Assembly: GCF_001310085.1 (NCBI RefSeq)
Contig: NZ_CP012643.1
Coordinates: 3,579,501-3,643,500 of the forward strand
Source of the DNA: Rufibacter tibetensis
GTDB lineage: Bacteria > Bacteroidota > Bacteroidia > Cytophagales > Hymenobacteraceae
Length of the DNA: 64,000 bases
Direction: 5' to 3'
The notes below the pieces were generated by a model. The model was not told the origin of the DNA, ran no database searches, and saw nothing but the letters and a program-made list of their open reading frames with translations. Position numbers and translations under genes: made by a program. Each line of letters begins with the position of its first letter. Positions within the stretch are counted from its first letter, which is position 1. Below, in pieces: positions 27,155-35,937 of this stretch.

Positions 27155-28531
27155 TTAAGGAAAGAGCTGATTTTTTAAATCGGGATTTGGAGCCTCAGCT
27201 CTGAACGGCCACTCGTGGTTTACCTTTGCTTTGATCATATAAACGATGGCTCCCAACGTGATCACTACCAAGCCCGAGATTACCATGGTCAGGCCAGTAG
27301 ACAGCAGAATACCCGCCCACATGAGCAAGGCAATGATCACCGGCAGCGGGAACAGCGGCATTTTGTATGGGAAATCTTCCTTGCTGCGGTTCTTCCGGAG
27401 GAGGAGCAAGCCCACGCCTTGGCCCATGAACTGGATGAGAATGCGCATGGCCAGAATGGCACTAATCACATCGCTCAACCGGAACAGCATGCTGAAAACA
27501 AATGCTACGCCGCCCAGAAACAGCAAAGAATAATGTGGGAAATGTTTGGTGGGGTGCAGACGGGCGAAGACCTTGAAAAAAGCGCCATCGGCCGCGGCGG
27601 CGTACGGAATGCGGGTGTACCCCAAGGTAGCCGAAAATACCGAGGCAAACGCTACCCACAGAATCAGGACGGTGACAATGGTAGCAGCGGTATTCCCGGC
27701 CAGCCGCTGAATAAACAAACTCACCACAAACTCGCTGTCTTTGGCTTCCTGCCACGGCACCACGCTCACCACACTTATGTTCATGAGCAGGTACAGTGCC
27801 GCAATACCCGCAATAGAGTAGAACATGCTGCGCGGGATGTTTTGGGTCGGGTTTTTGATTTCGGCCCCTAAATGGCAGATGTTGTAGTAGCCTAGGTAAC
27901 TGTACACCGTTTTCACGCTCGCAAACCCGATGGCGGCCACAAAGCCGTAGTTCACCGTAAGGCCTTCGTTCATCTCGCGCAGGGGTTGCAGGAAGTTTCC
28001 GTTCGCCAGTCCGCCACCAATAATCCAGGCCATGGTGAGTAGCACGCCCACCCACAGCAGCACACTGATTTTGCCTATGGACTCTATCTTTCGATACAGC
28101 AATACCACAATCAAGACCACCACGCCGCCACTCACCAGTTTGGAGGTGATGTCTGTCAGGGGAACCAGGTACGAGAAATAAGAAGCAAACCCGATGGCCG
28201 CCGAGGCAATCACCAGTGGGGCCTGGATCATGGTCTGCCACACAAACAGGAAACTCATGAACCGGCCCGCGCCTTTCTCACTGTAGGCTTCTTTCAAGAA
28301 GTTATAGCTCCCGCCCGCCTTGGGGAAGGCGGCACCCAACTCGCTCCAGATCATGGCATCCACAATGGACAGCACGGCTCCGGCAATCCAGGCATACAGA
28401 AAGTAGGGACCGTTCATCATGCCAATGACCATGGGCAGGGTAATAAATGGCCCAATGCCCACCATGTCAATCATGTTAATGGCCGTGGCTTGCGCCAGCC
28501 CCAGGCGGCGTTCTAAGTGAGGTGTAGACAT
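27155..28531 (-). CDS. APC-family amino acid permease
   Basis: 458-residue integral membrane transporter of the amino acid-polyamine-organocation superfamily, with about 12 hydrophobic segments. The start (LGLAQATAINMIDMVGIGPFI) holds the glycine-rich first-helix break where substrate and ion bind (GIGPF). FPKAGGSYNFLKEAY is the family's conserved loop after helix 2. Direction of transport and substrate cannot be read out. An aldo/keto reductase gene follows closely on the same strand. Confidence 0.92.
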   Translation of the reverse strand: MSTPHLERRLGLAQATAINMIDMVGIGPFITLPMVIGMMNGPYFLYAWIAGAVLSIVDAMIWSELGAAFPKAGGSYNFLKEAYSEKGAGRFMSFLFVWQTMIQAPLVIASAAIGFASYFSYLVPLTDITSKLVSGGVVVLIVVLLYRKIESIGKISVLLWVGVLLTMAWIIGGGLANGNFLQPLREMNEGLTVNYGFVAAIGFASVKTVYSYLGYYNICHLGAEIKNPTQNIPRSMFYSIAGIAALYLLMNISVVSVVPWQEAKDSEFVVSLFIQRLAGNTAATIVTVLILWVAFASVFSATLGYTRIPYAAAADGAFFKVFARLHPTKHFPHYSLLFLGGVAFVFSMLFRLSDVISAILAMRILIQFMGQGVGLLLLRKNRSKEDFPYKMPLFPLPVIIALLMWAGILLSTGLTMVISGLVVITLGAIVYMIKAKVNHEWPFRAEAPNPDLKNQLFP

Positions 28532-28903
28532 GTAAACGTTTTGTCAGATGAAGGAAGTTGGTTAGTTAAAGATGGCAAAAAGAAAGATGCCTATGCGTAT
28601 GGAGGTTGGTATCTGTGGGTATAGCAAAGGGTAAGGATTCAGAAAGGAATGTGCCTACCTTGAAGTAGAAATCAATTCCTTACTTCCTTCCGTACAGTAC
28701 TTTATCAGTTGCCTGTCTTGGTATGCAGAATTTCCAGGCGAAACAGGCTTGGCAACCTTTTTTGCAGCACCTACCAACATGAGTTTTTAAGTAAGATATC
28801 ATTGCCTGCTGTCTTTTTACATATTCACGAAAGCAGGAAGGACATTACAGGCAAGCTTCTCCTGAGGCCTTAAAGAATTAGGTCATACCCAACCTGAAAA
28901 GGC
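28532..28903. other. Divergent intergenic region, nothing recognised
   Basis: Separates the APC permease (minus) from the glycosyltransferase (plus). It should hold both promoters, but no consensus site, gene or repeat could be supported. Confidence 0.4.
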
Positions 28904-29599
28904 ATGATTAGCATTATAGTACCTACCTACAATGAAGCCGAACAGGTGGGGCAAACCATCAGTCGGATTATTGCCGCCTCCGGGGGGCATGGTCTGGAAA
29001 TACTGGTGGTGGACGGCTGCAGCACTGACGGCACCGGGGCAATTGCAGAAAGGTTTGGCGCTACCGTGATACACAGTGCTCAAAAAGGAAGGGCAATTCA
29101 AATGAACAAAGGCGCGGCTCAGGCAAAAGGCAAAATCCTTTATTTTCTGCATGCAGACAGTATTCCACCCCAAGGTTTCATAGACCAGATTCTGGCCACT
29201 TACAGACAAGGGGCACAAAGCGGTTGTTTTCGGTTGGCCTTTGATTACCCGCATTGGTTTCTAAGAGCGAATGCCTGGTTCACCCGGTTCAATTGCAATA
29301 GCCTTAGGTTTGGCGACCAAAGTCTGTTCGTAACAAAAGAAGTATTTGAAAAAAGCGGTGGCTTCAGGGAAGATTTAATGGTTATGGAAGACCAGGAAAT
29401 CATCCATCGTCTGAAAAAGCTGGGAACGTTCAGGGTACTGCCAGATGTGGTGGTTACCTCGGCCAGAAAGTATGTAGAGAACGGAGTGTTCCGGATGCAA
29501 GGCATTTTCTACCTTATCTGGAGCCTCTATTACCTGGGGTTTTCCCAGCGGAGATTAGTGGCTTTGTATAAAAAGTTGATACGGGAACATAAGCTGTAG
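28904..29599 (+). CDS. GT2 glycosyltransferase, TIGR04283-like
   Basis: 231-residue GT-A glycosyltransferase. It opens with ISIIVPTYNEAE and has the nucleotide-sugar binding VVDGCSTDGT, the metal-binding FLHADS (the DxD-type site) and the late MEDQEIIHRLKK acceptor-side motif. This short form matches family TIGR04283, which in other genomes is linked to arsenosugar biosynthesis or appears near phosphoglycan genes. Here no arsenosugar gene is adjacent; the next gene is a flavodoxin-fold reductase 71 bp downstream, probably co-transcribed. Confidence 0.88.
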   Translation: MISIIVPTYNEAEQVGQTISRIIAASGGHGLEILVVDGCSTDGTGAIAERFGATVIHSAQKGRAIQMNKGAAQAKGKILYFLHADSIPPQGFIDQILATYRQGAQSGCFRLAFDYPHWFLRANAWFTRFNCNSLRFGDQSLFVTKEVFEKSGGFREDLMVMEDQEIIHRLKKLGTFRVLPDVVVTSARKYVENGVFRMQGIFYLIWSLYYLGFSQRRLVALYKKLIREHKL

Positions 29600-29670
29600 T
29601 AAAAGGTACTTCGCTTAAACAAACGGGGGTTATACAGGTTAATTTTTAAGGCATTCCAATTCATGTACCT

Positions 29671-30744
29671 ATGAGACCAGACGATAAAAATGCGGCGCTT
29701 TCGCCTGACAAAAGGCCTTTCAGAATCATGATTATTTCCGGGTCTGACAGGCGACAATACAATTGTCCGGGGGTAGACAGTAAGTCGCGCACCCTCATGT
29801 TGAAGATGGCCGAAATGCTGCCGCAGGACTGGGAAATAGACTATGAAGATTTAGGAAACGTGTACGCCCGGGCCAGAATCCAGAGCTGCAATGCCTGCGT
29901 GTCTACGTCTATGGCCTTGTGCGTGTGGCCTTGCAACTGCTATGAGAAAGACAGCAAAAAAGAGCCTGACCTCCTATGGGACCTGGACCTGTATTCCCGC
30001 TTAGACATGGCAGACGCCTGGGCCATTATAGGACCGGTGAATTGGTACGCGCCCACCAGTAACCTGAAGCTGATGTTTGACCGCCTGGTATGCATGAACG
30101 GCGGCAACCCCGACGAGAAAACCATAGAACACAAGAACCCTGAGAAAGCCATGGCCCTGGAGCACACTGAAGAGTGGGAAACCATGAGCCTGAACCACCT
30201 GGAAGGCCGGACTGCCGCCTTTTTCTGTTACGGTGACGAGGGTGGGGACGAAATGGATGAGTCCGGCAGGCCGAAACTACTGCGCCACAAACACTATTTT
30301 GATCCTGAGAAAGAGCCTTTTGATCACATGCGAGACGCGTACGCCCCTTTAGTATGGCAAAGCCGCTACGGCGGGGTAGAGGTGCCAGACCAGCTGTGGA
30401 CCTATTGCACCACTGGCAAAGACCGCAAGTACAGTGAGAACCAGGCGGAAGATATGATCCAGGAAAATGAATTTATGGCGTCCTTCTCTGGTTGGGTGCA
30501 GCGTTTTGAAACGTTCGTCCGCCTGAAGGGAAAAGTAACTCCTGGTAAGTACCGTGCTTACGGGTTTGAAGCACCCGCTCATCATTGGGCCAATGTGCAG
30601 GATGGGATTCGTTACGTTAGGATGATGGTGGGAAAAGCGCCTGAAGGTTCTTCGCCTCGAATTCAGGAAGAGTTGGGGTTGAATCAGGATGCCACTCTGC
30701 ATACCAAAAAAGGAGAGGGCGAAAAGCTAAGGGAAAAGGAGTAG
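29671..30744 (+). CDS. NAD(P)H-dependent FMN reductase / flavodoxin-fold protein with Cys cluster
   Basis: 357 residues. The flavodoxin-like core starts at residue 17 (FRIMIISGSDRR) and includes the FMN-site segment GPVNWYAPTSNLKLMFDRL. A cysteine-rich stretch around residues 73-91 (SCNACVSTSM, then LCVWPCNCYEKD) has five cysteines, as in the Cys-containing branch of NADPH-dependent FMN reductases. The C-terminal 160 residues extend the usual roughly 200-residue core. Cofactor FMN and a redox role are inferred; the substrate is unknown. The gene follows the glycosyltransferase. Confidence 0.82.
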   Translation: MRPDDKNAALSPDKRPFRIMIISGSDRRQYNCPGVDSKSRTLMLKMAEMLPQDWEIDYEDLGNVYARARIQSCNACVSTSMALCVWPCNCYEKDSKKEPDLLWDLDLYSRLDMADAWAIIGPVNWYAPTSNLKLMFDRLVCMNGGNPDEKTIEHKNPEKAMALEHTEEWETMSLNHLEGRTAAFFCYGDEGGDEMDESGRPKLLRHKHYFDPEKEPFDHMRDAYAPLVWQSRYGGVEVPDQLWTYCTTGKDRKYSENQAEDMIQENEFMASFSGWVQRFETFVRLKGKVTPGKYRAYGFEAPAHHWANVQDGIRYVRMMVGKAPEGSSPRIQEELGLNQDATLHTKKGEGEKLREKE

Positions 30745-30861
30745 GAGAGAAGGAATTTAGGAAGTCATGGATTGGGCTAATAGCGATTAGAGGATTTCTA
30801 CCGCAGTTTCAGGGGAACTTCTATCTTTAGGGATGCAAACCCTCAATGGCTGGCCAACTAC

Positions 30862-33156
30862 ATGAAAAAGCTTCTGTTGCCTGTTTTTCTTTTACTTCAC
30901 TTTACTTCCTTCTCCCAAAAACCGAAGTATGATTTAGTCCGCTGGGTGAACCCGATTATCGGGACGCACAAGATGGGTCATACCTATCCGGGAGCTACGG
31001 CGCCCTTTGGAATGGTGCAGCTCTCGCCAGATACCGATACTATTCCTTACGAGGTAAACGGCGGCTACAACAAAGACGTGTACAAGTACTGCGCGGGCTA
31101 CCAGTACGATGATCCCACTATTGTGGGCTTCAGCCACACGCACTTCAGCGGCACCGGTCACTCCGATTTGGGTGATTTCCTGCTCATGCCCACCACCGGC
31201 AAACTACAGCTGAACCCCGGCACCGAGGCCAAACCCGAAAGCGGCTACCGTTCCAAATTCTCTCATGCCAATGAACGCGCGGAGCCTGCTTACTACAGCG
31301 TTCAACTGGACGACCACAACATTCAGGCGGAACTCACGGCCACCAACCGCGTGGGCATGCACCAGTACACGTTCCCCAAATCAGACGAGGCGCACATCAT
31401 TCTGGACTTGATGCACGGCATCTACAACTACGAAGACAAAAACACCTGGACCTTCCTTCGCATTGAGAACGATACCTTGATTACCGGTTACCGCCAGACG
31501 AACGGTTGGGCACGTACCCGCACGGTGTATTTTGCGATGTCGTTTTCGAAGCCTTTTCACCAATATGGCAACAAAGACTACTCCAAGGCCCAGGTGTACC
31601 GCGGCTTCTGGCGCAAGTTTGACCAAACCAAGAACTTCCCCGAAATGGCCGGCAAACAGCTCCGCGCTTACTTCGATTTCAAGACCATGGAAGGGGAGAA
31701 GATCAAAGTGAAATTTGCCTTGTCGCCGGTGAGCACCGAAGGCGCTCTGGCCAACATGCGCGCCGAGATTCCGCACTGGGACTTTGGCCGCGTGAAAGAC
31801 GAGAGCCAGGCGAAATGGAACCAGGAACTGAGCAAAGTACGCGCCACCCTGCCCACCAAAGACGACTACATCAACTTCTACACCGCGCTCTACCACACCT
31901 TTCTCGGCCCCACCACCTACATGGACGTGAACGGGCAGTACCGCGGCCTGGACCAGAACAACCACGCGGCCAAGAACTTCACAAATTACACCACCTTCTC
32001 GCTCTGGGATACCTACCGCGCCCTGCACCCCTGGTTTAACGTGGTGCAGCCCAAACGCAACGCCGACATGGTAGAGTCCATGCTGGCGCACTATGACCAG
32101 AGTGTGCACAACATGCTGCCCGTGTGGTCGCACCACGCGAACGAAAACTGGTGCATGATCGGGTACCACAGCGTGTCGGTCATCTCAGATGCCATTATGA
32201 AAGGCACCTACTCCGGAGACGCCAACCGCGCGCTGGATGCCTGCGTAGCCACTGCCCGCCAAGGCTATTACGACGGTCTGAACTTCTACATGCAACTGGG
32301 TTACGTGCCCGAAGACAAGAACAGTTCCTCGGTTTCCAAGACGCTGGAGTACGCCTATGACGATTGGTGCATTGTGCAAATCTCGCAGAAACTAGGTCGC
32401 CAGGATATTTACCAGGAATTCAGTAAACGCGCCCAAAACTGGAAGAACGTGTATGACAAGAGCATCGGGTACATGCGGCCCAAGCTGAGCAACGGCACCT
32501 TCAAAAAGGAGTTCGACGTGCTGAGTACCCATAACCAAGGCTTCATTGAGGGCAACGCCTGGAACTACAGCCTCTACGTACCGCAAGACCCCACCGCGTT
32601 AATCCAGACCATGGGCGGCAACGCCAAGTTCGTGCCGCACCTGGACTCGCTCTTCACCATGCACCTGCCGGATGAATTCTTCAAAGACACCGAGGACATC
32701 ACCCGCGAAGGCATCATCGGGAACTACGTGCACGGCAACGAGCCTGCCCACCACGTAGCCTACCTTTATAACTGGACCGATCAGCCCTGGAAAACCCAAG
32801 AACGCGTACGCATGATTCTCAAAAAGCAATACCAGGCAGCCCCAGATGGTTTAGGCGGCAACGATGACTGTGGCCAGATGAGCGCCTGGTACCTGTTCAG
32901 CTCCCTCGGGTTCTATCCGGTAGCACCTGGCTCTGAGCAGTATTCCCTAGGAAGCCCGGCGGTGAAAGACGCCACCATCCAACTTGAAAACGGCAAGACT
33001 TTCCAGATTGAAGCCAAAAACCAGAGCGAGAAGAACGTGTACGTGCAGAAAGTGGAGCTGAATGGCAAAACTTTAAATCAACCAATATTGAACCACTCAG
33101 ACCTGGTGAAAGGCGGGAAGCTGACCTTTTACATGAGCAGTAAGCCAAAGAAGTAA
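30862..33156 (+). CDS. GH92 family alpha-mannosidase (paralog 1)
   Basis: 764-residue secreted exo-alpha-mannosidase of glycoside hydrolase family 92, calcium-dependent enzymes that trim mannose from N-glycans or mannans. Signal peptide about 1-18 (ending TSFS). The N-terminal beta-sandwich contains NPIIGTHKMGHTYPGATAPFGMVQLSPD. The (alpha/alpha)6 part has HGNEPAHH (from His624), the acid-side region, and GGNDDCGQMSAWY (Asn667-Asp668-Asp669), the base-side region. A second GH92 is encoded at 40334-42643 and differs at these sites. No SusCD pair is adjacent. Confidence 0.95.
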   Translation: MKKLLLPVFLLLHFTSFSQKPKYDLVRWVNPIIGTHKMGHTYPGATAPFGMVQLSPDTDTIPYEVNGGYNKDVYKYCAGYQYDDPTIVGFSHTHFSGTGHSDLGDFLLMPTTGKLQLNPGTEAKPESGYRSKFSHANERAEPAYYSVQLDDHNIQAELTATNRVGMHQYTFPKSDEAHIILDLMHGIYNYEDKNTWTFLRIENDTLITGYRQTNGWARTRTVYFAMSFSKPFHQYGNKDYSKAQVYRGFWRKFDQTKNFPEMAGKQLRAYFDFKTMEGEKIKVKFALSPVSTEGALANMRAEIPHWDFGRVKDESQAKWNQELSKVRATLPTKDDYINFYTALYHTFLGPTTYMDVNGQYRGLDQNNHAAKNFTNYTTFSLWDTYRALHPWFNVVQPKRNADMVESMLAHYDQSVHNMLPVWSHHANENWCMIGYHSVSVISDAIMKGTYSGDANRALDACVATARQGYYDGLNFYMQLGYVPEDKNSSSVSKTLEYAYDDWCIVQISQKLGRQDIYQEFSKRAQNWKNVYDKSIGYMRPKLSNGTFKKEFDVLSTHNQGFIEGNAWNYSLYVPQDPTALIQTMGGNAKFVPHLDSLFTMHLPDEFFKDTEDITREGIIGNYVHGNEPAHHVAYLYNWTDQPWKTQERVRMILKKQYQAAPDGLGGNDDCGQMSAWYLFSSLGFYPVAPGSEQYSLGSPAVKDATIQLENGKTFQIEAKNQSEKNVYVQKVELNGKTLNQPILNHSDLVKGGKLTFYMSSKPKK

Positions 33157-33336
33157 GTTGCTTTTAGAATTTTCTGATTAGTCTTAAAAGGAAAAGCCGA
33201 AGTGTTTTTAACCTTGCTTCAGGCAAACATCCTTGAAACCGGACTATTTCTTTGTGTAGTTAATCTGGTGTACAGCTTTCGCTGAAAGGAATTGGTTTCT
33301 TCTCTACCTTTGGCTTGTCAAGTAAACAAAGAGTCA

Positions 33337-34134
33337 ATGAAGTTGAGCGTACTTCCGGTGTACCTAAGAACGGTTGCCGCCATATACACCAAAAGAGCGG
33401 CTAACCTGTTGCCGGTGTGGAAGGGGAAAGGCTACACTACTTTCGCGATTCTGGGAAGGGCACGCACGGGATCCACGCTACTGCATACGTACCTGAACAG
33501 TCACACCAGAATTCTCTCCATTGACGAGTTTCTGCATCCGGCAAACACCATAACCTTCACTCCGGACCAGACACTTGAGTACCTGCACACCACCGGCTTA
33601 AAAAAGTACAGCGGCTTGATTCAGGCCTTGGGGTTCAAGCTGTTTTATGAGTGGCAAGGGGAGAGGTACACGCCAATGTGGGACTTGTTCCGGCAAGATC
33701 CTGCGTTGAAGATCATCCATCTGAAAAGGCGCAACCACTTACGGTCTTTGGTCTCGCTTAGAATTGCCCTTAAAAATAAAAAATGGTCTAAAGGGGTGTA
33801 CGAGGCTGGGGAATCAGCTTATTCTAAAGCGGTGCTTCTGAGCCAGGAAGAATGTTTGCAGCACTTCAAAGCCATGGAAGAGGAAGAGAAGCAATTTGAC
33901 ATGTTTTTTGAAAAACAGCACAAAATCGAACTCTTCTATGAAGACTTGGTCAAGAACCCAGAGAAAGAGCTGGCACGGGTTCAAACGTTCTTAGGCGTAA
34001 AACAGCATCGATTGGAAACCTTGCTGTCCCGGCAAAATCCGGAGGCCCTTTCAGAGTTGGTGGTGAATTTTCAGGAGTTGGAGTATGCTTTCCGGGGAAC
34101 TAAGTGGCATGCGTTTTTCGTGGAGAATGGTTAA
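33337..34134 (+). CDS. Sulfotransferase-family protein
   Basis: 265 residues. FAILGRARTGSTLLHTYL (36-53) is the 5'-phosphosulfate-binding loop of PAPS-dependent sulfotransferases. KIIHLKRRNHLRSLVSLRIA matches the 3'-phosphate-binding strand and helix, and FYEDLVKNPEKELARVQTFLG the late conserved segment. The ATG at 33337 is preferred over an upstream TTG at 33292. It would transfer sulfate from PAPS to an unknown acceptor, perhaps a lipid or glycan. It follows the GH92 gene by 180 bp but there is no sign that they act together. Confidence 0.88.
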   Translation: MKLSVLPVYLRTVAAIYTKRAANLLPVWKGKGYTTFAILGRARTGSTLLHTYLNSHTRILSIDEFLHPANTITFTPDQTLEYLHTTGLKKYSGLIQALGFKLFYEWQGERYTPMWDLFRQDPALKIIHLKRRNHLRSLVSLRIALKNKKWSKGVYEAGESAYSKAVLLSQEECLQHFKAMEEEEKQFDMFFEKQHKIELFYEDLVKNPEKELARVQTFLGVKQHRLETLLSRQNPEALSELVVNFQELEYAFRGTKWHAFFVENG

Positions 34135-34282
34135 TTAGGACCTCTGAAGAGGCTGTTGGAGCAAATTCCTTATTCCTGTTTCTCTCAGTTATAGTAATCT
34201 GCCTTATAAACGCAGGAGAAAAACTTTCCTGATCCCGCAAAAGAATGGCGCCCATTTCCTATCTTGGAACAAAGGAAAACCT

Positions 34283-35137
34283 ATGGACCAGCGCATCATC
34301 AACCTGTTTGACGAGTACACCCACGTACCACTCACCCGCAAGGAATTCATCACCCGGTTAGCCAAACTCACGGGCAGCCTTACCCTGGCCATGTCGCTGT
34401 TGCCTATGCTGGAGAACAATTATTCCCAGGCTGCCACGGTAGACGATAAGGACATCAGCTCAGAAGATATCACCTATCCCGGAGCCGATGGCGTGACCAT
34501 GAAAGCGTTTCAGGCACAGCCTAAAGGAAAGAAAAAACTGGGCACAGTGATGGTGATCCATGAAAACCGTGGTTTGAACCCGCACATCAAAGACGTGACC
34601 ATGCGGGTGGCGCAGGCCGGCTATTTAGCCATTGCTCCAGATGCTTTGTCACCCATGGGCGGAACACCGGCTAATGAAGATGAAGCCAGAGGCCTGTTCT
34701 CCAAGTTAGATGCCCAGAAAAACCTGCAAAACTTCTTGAAAGGGCTAGAGTATTTGCAGAAGCATAAGAACGGTAACGGCAAAACCGGGGCGGTAGGGTT
34801 CTGCTGGGGTGGCGCTTTGGTGGGGCAGTTAGCAGTGCACTCTCCTCAACTAGACGCGGGAGTCGCCTATTACGGCCGTCAGCCCGAAGCAGCAGATGTT
34901 TCCAAAATCAAGGCCGAAATGCTCCTGCACTACGGCGGACTGGATGAACGGGTGAATGCCGGAATACCCGCGTTTGAGCAGGCCCTGAAAGAGGCCAATG
35001 TGAAATACCAGTTGTATGTGTATGAAGGTGCCAACCATGCCTTCAACAACAACACCTCCCCAGCGCGTTACAATGAAGCTGCCGCCAAACTGGCTTGGGA
35101 CCGTACGCTCGACTTGTTCTCCCGGAAATTGAAATAG
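34283..35137 (+). CDS. Dienelactone hydrolase family protein (YghX-like)
   Basis: 284-residue alpha/beta-hydrolase with a cysteine nucleophile: Cys174 in GFCWGG, Asp221 in YGGLDER and His252 in GANHAF form the triad of dienelactone hydrolases. The N-terminal 45 residues (LTRKEFITRLAKLTG followed by a hydrophobic stretch) resemble the leader of YghX-type family members, possibly a Tat-like signal that lacks the strict twin arginine. Substrate unknown. It ends 27 bp before a converging gene. Confidence 0.92.
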   Translation: MDQRIINLFDEYTHVPLTRKEFITRLAKLTGSLTLAMSLLPMLENNYSQAATVDDKDISSEDITYPGADGVTMKAFQAQPKGKKKLGTVMVIHENRGLNPHIKDVTMRVAQAGYLAIAPDALSPMGGTPANEDEARGLFSKLDAQKNLQNFLKGLEYLQKHKNGNGKTGAVGFCWGGALVGQLAVHSPQLDAGVAYYGRQPEAADVSKIKAEMLLHYGGLDERVNAGIPAFEQALKEANVKYQLYVYEGANHAFNNNTSPARYNEAAAKLAWDRTLDLFSRKLK

Positions 35138-35164
35138 AGAAAGTAGAAGGAGAAAGGAAATCTT

Positions 35165-35872
35165 CTACCTCAACCCGTAGTTAAACCCAAAAGAAAATGA
35201 TTGAATAAGGTATCGTTCTATTAGGTAAGCCCTTGAGTAGTTAGGGAGGTTGGGAGTAAGATTTCTCCTAAACAAAAGCACATCTACAGTACCGCTCAAC
35301 CGTTTTCTTGTCCTGTAGCTGAAGCCGAAGCCTGCCATGGCAAACATATTTACGCCGCTAAGCTTCACGTCTTTTTGAGTAGTAGTCTCATTGTTGTGTG
35401 TCCATGTCTCCGTCTGCCGGTAGGTGCCGTAGGCAGGCATTAGGGTGGCGATGGTATAGATGGGCAAACGCTTGTTTACATTTACCAGATTGAACCTGCC
35501 GGTTATGGTAAGCACAGAGGTGCGGGAACGATAGCTTTCATCTACTATAACCATCCGTCCGCTTCCGTCATTGGGCATGCCGGTAGACTGATAGTTAGTA
35601 GTGTTACCCATATAGCCTATACCTCCTTGTAGACTTGCTCTTTTGTTAAATCGGTAAACTACATGCGCCTCAGGAGCCGAAAAGGCGCTAAATCTATATT
35701 GGTCAGGGATTGAAGAATCCTTGTAAAATATGCGGTGCACGGTTAACGGTAGTCCAATCCCGATGGACCACCTGTATTCCTTTGTTTTAGTAGAGTCTGG
35801 TACTTGGGCTGAAAGGTCAATTCCCACCAGGGAGAACAATACTAACAGAAGGGTGGTAGCGCCTCTCTTCAT
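35165..35872 (-). CDS. Hypothetical outer-membrane beta-barrel-like protein
   Basis: 235 residues with a signal peptide (about 1-22, ending LSAQ). The mature part shows alternating hydrophobic/polar strands with many Tyr, Phe and Arg residues (for example VVYRFNKRASLQGGIGYMG and RAYLIERYLIQSFSFGFNYG at the C-terminus). It ends near an aromatic residue, the pattern of small Bacteroidota outer-membrane barrels. I do not recognise a specific family. Immediately upstream gene order on this strand is the triple-PAS kinase, ending 65 bp away. Confidence 0.65.
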   Translation of the reverse strand: MKRGATTLLLVLFSLVGIDLSAQVPDSTKTKEYRWSIGIGLPLTVHRIFYKDSSIPDQYRFSAFSAPEAHVVYRFNKRASLQGGIGYMGNTTNYQSTGMPNDGSGRMVIVDESYRSRTSVLTITGRFNLVNVNKRLPIYTIATLMPAYGTYRQTETWTHNNETTTQKDVKLSGVNMFAMAGFGFSYRTRKRLSGTVDVLLFRRNLTPNLPNYSRAYLIERYLIQSFSFGFNYGLR

Positions 35873-35937
35873 AAACCTAGGGGTTGGTTGCCCTGGTAAG
35901 GTAGAGAAATAAAAAGATAAACTTCTGTTTTTGAGGG

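Noticed and set aside
31381..32169. Long minus-strand open frame opposite the first GH92 gene
   Set aside because: A shadow of the GH92 reading frame, rich in Val and His because of codon bias on the other strand; no domain is visible.
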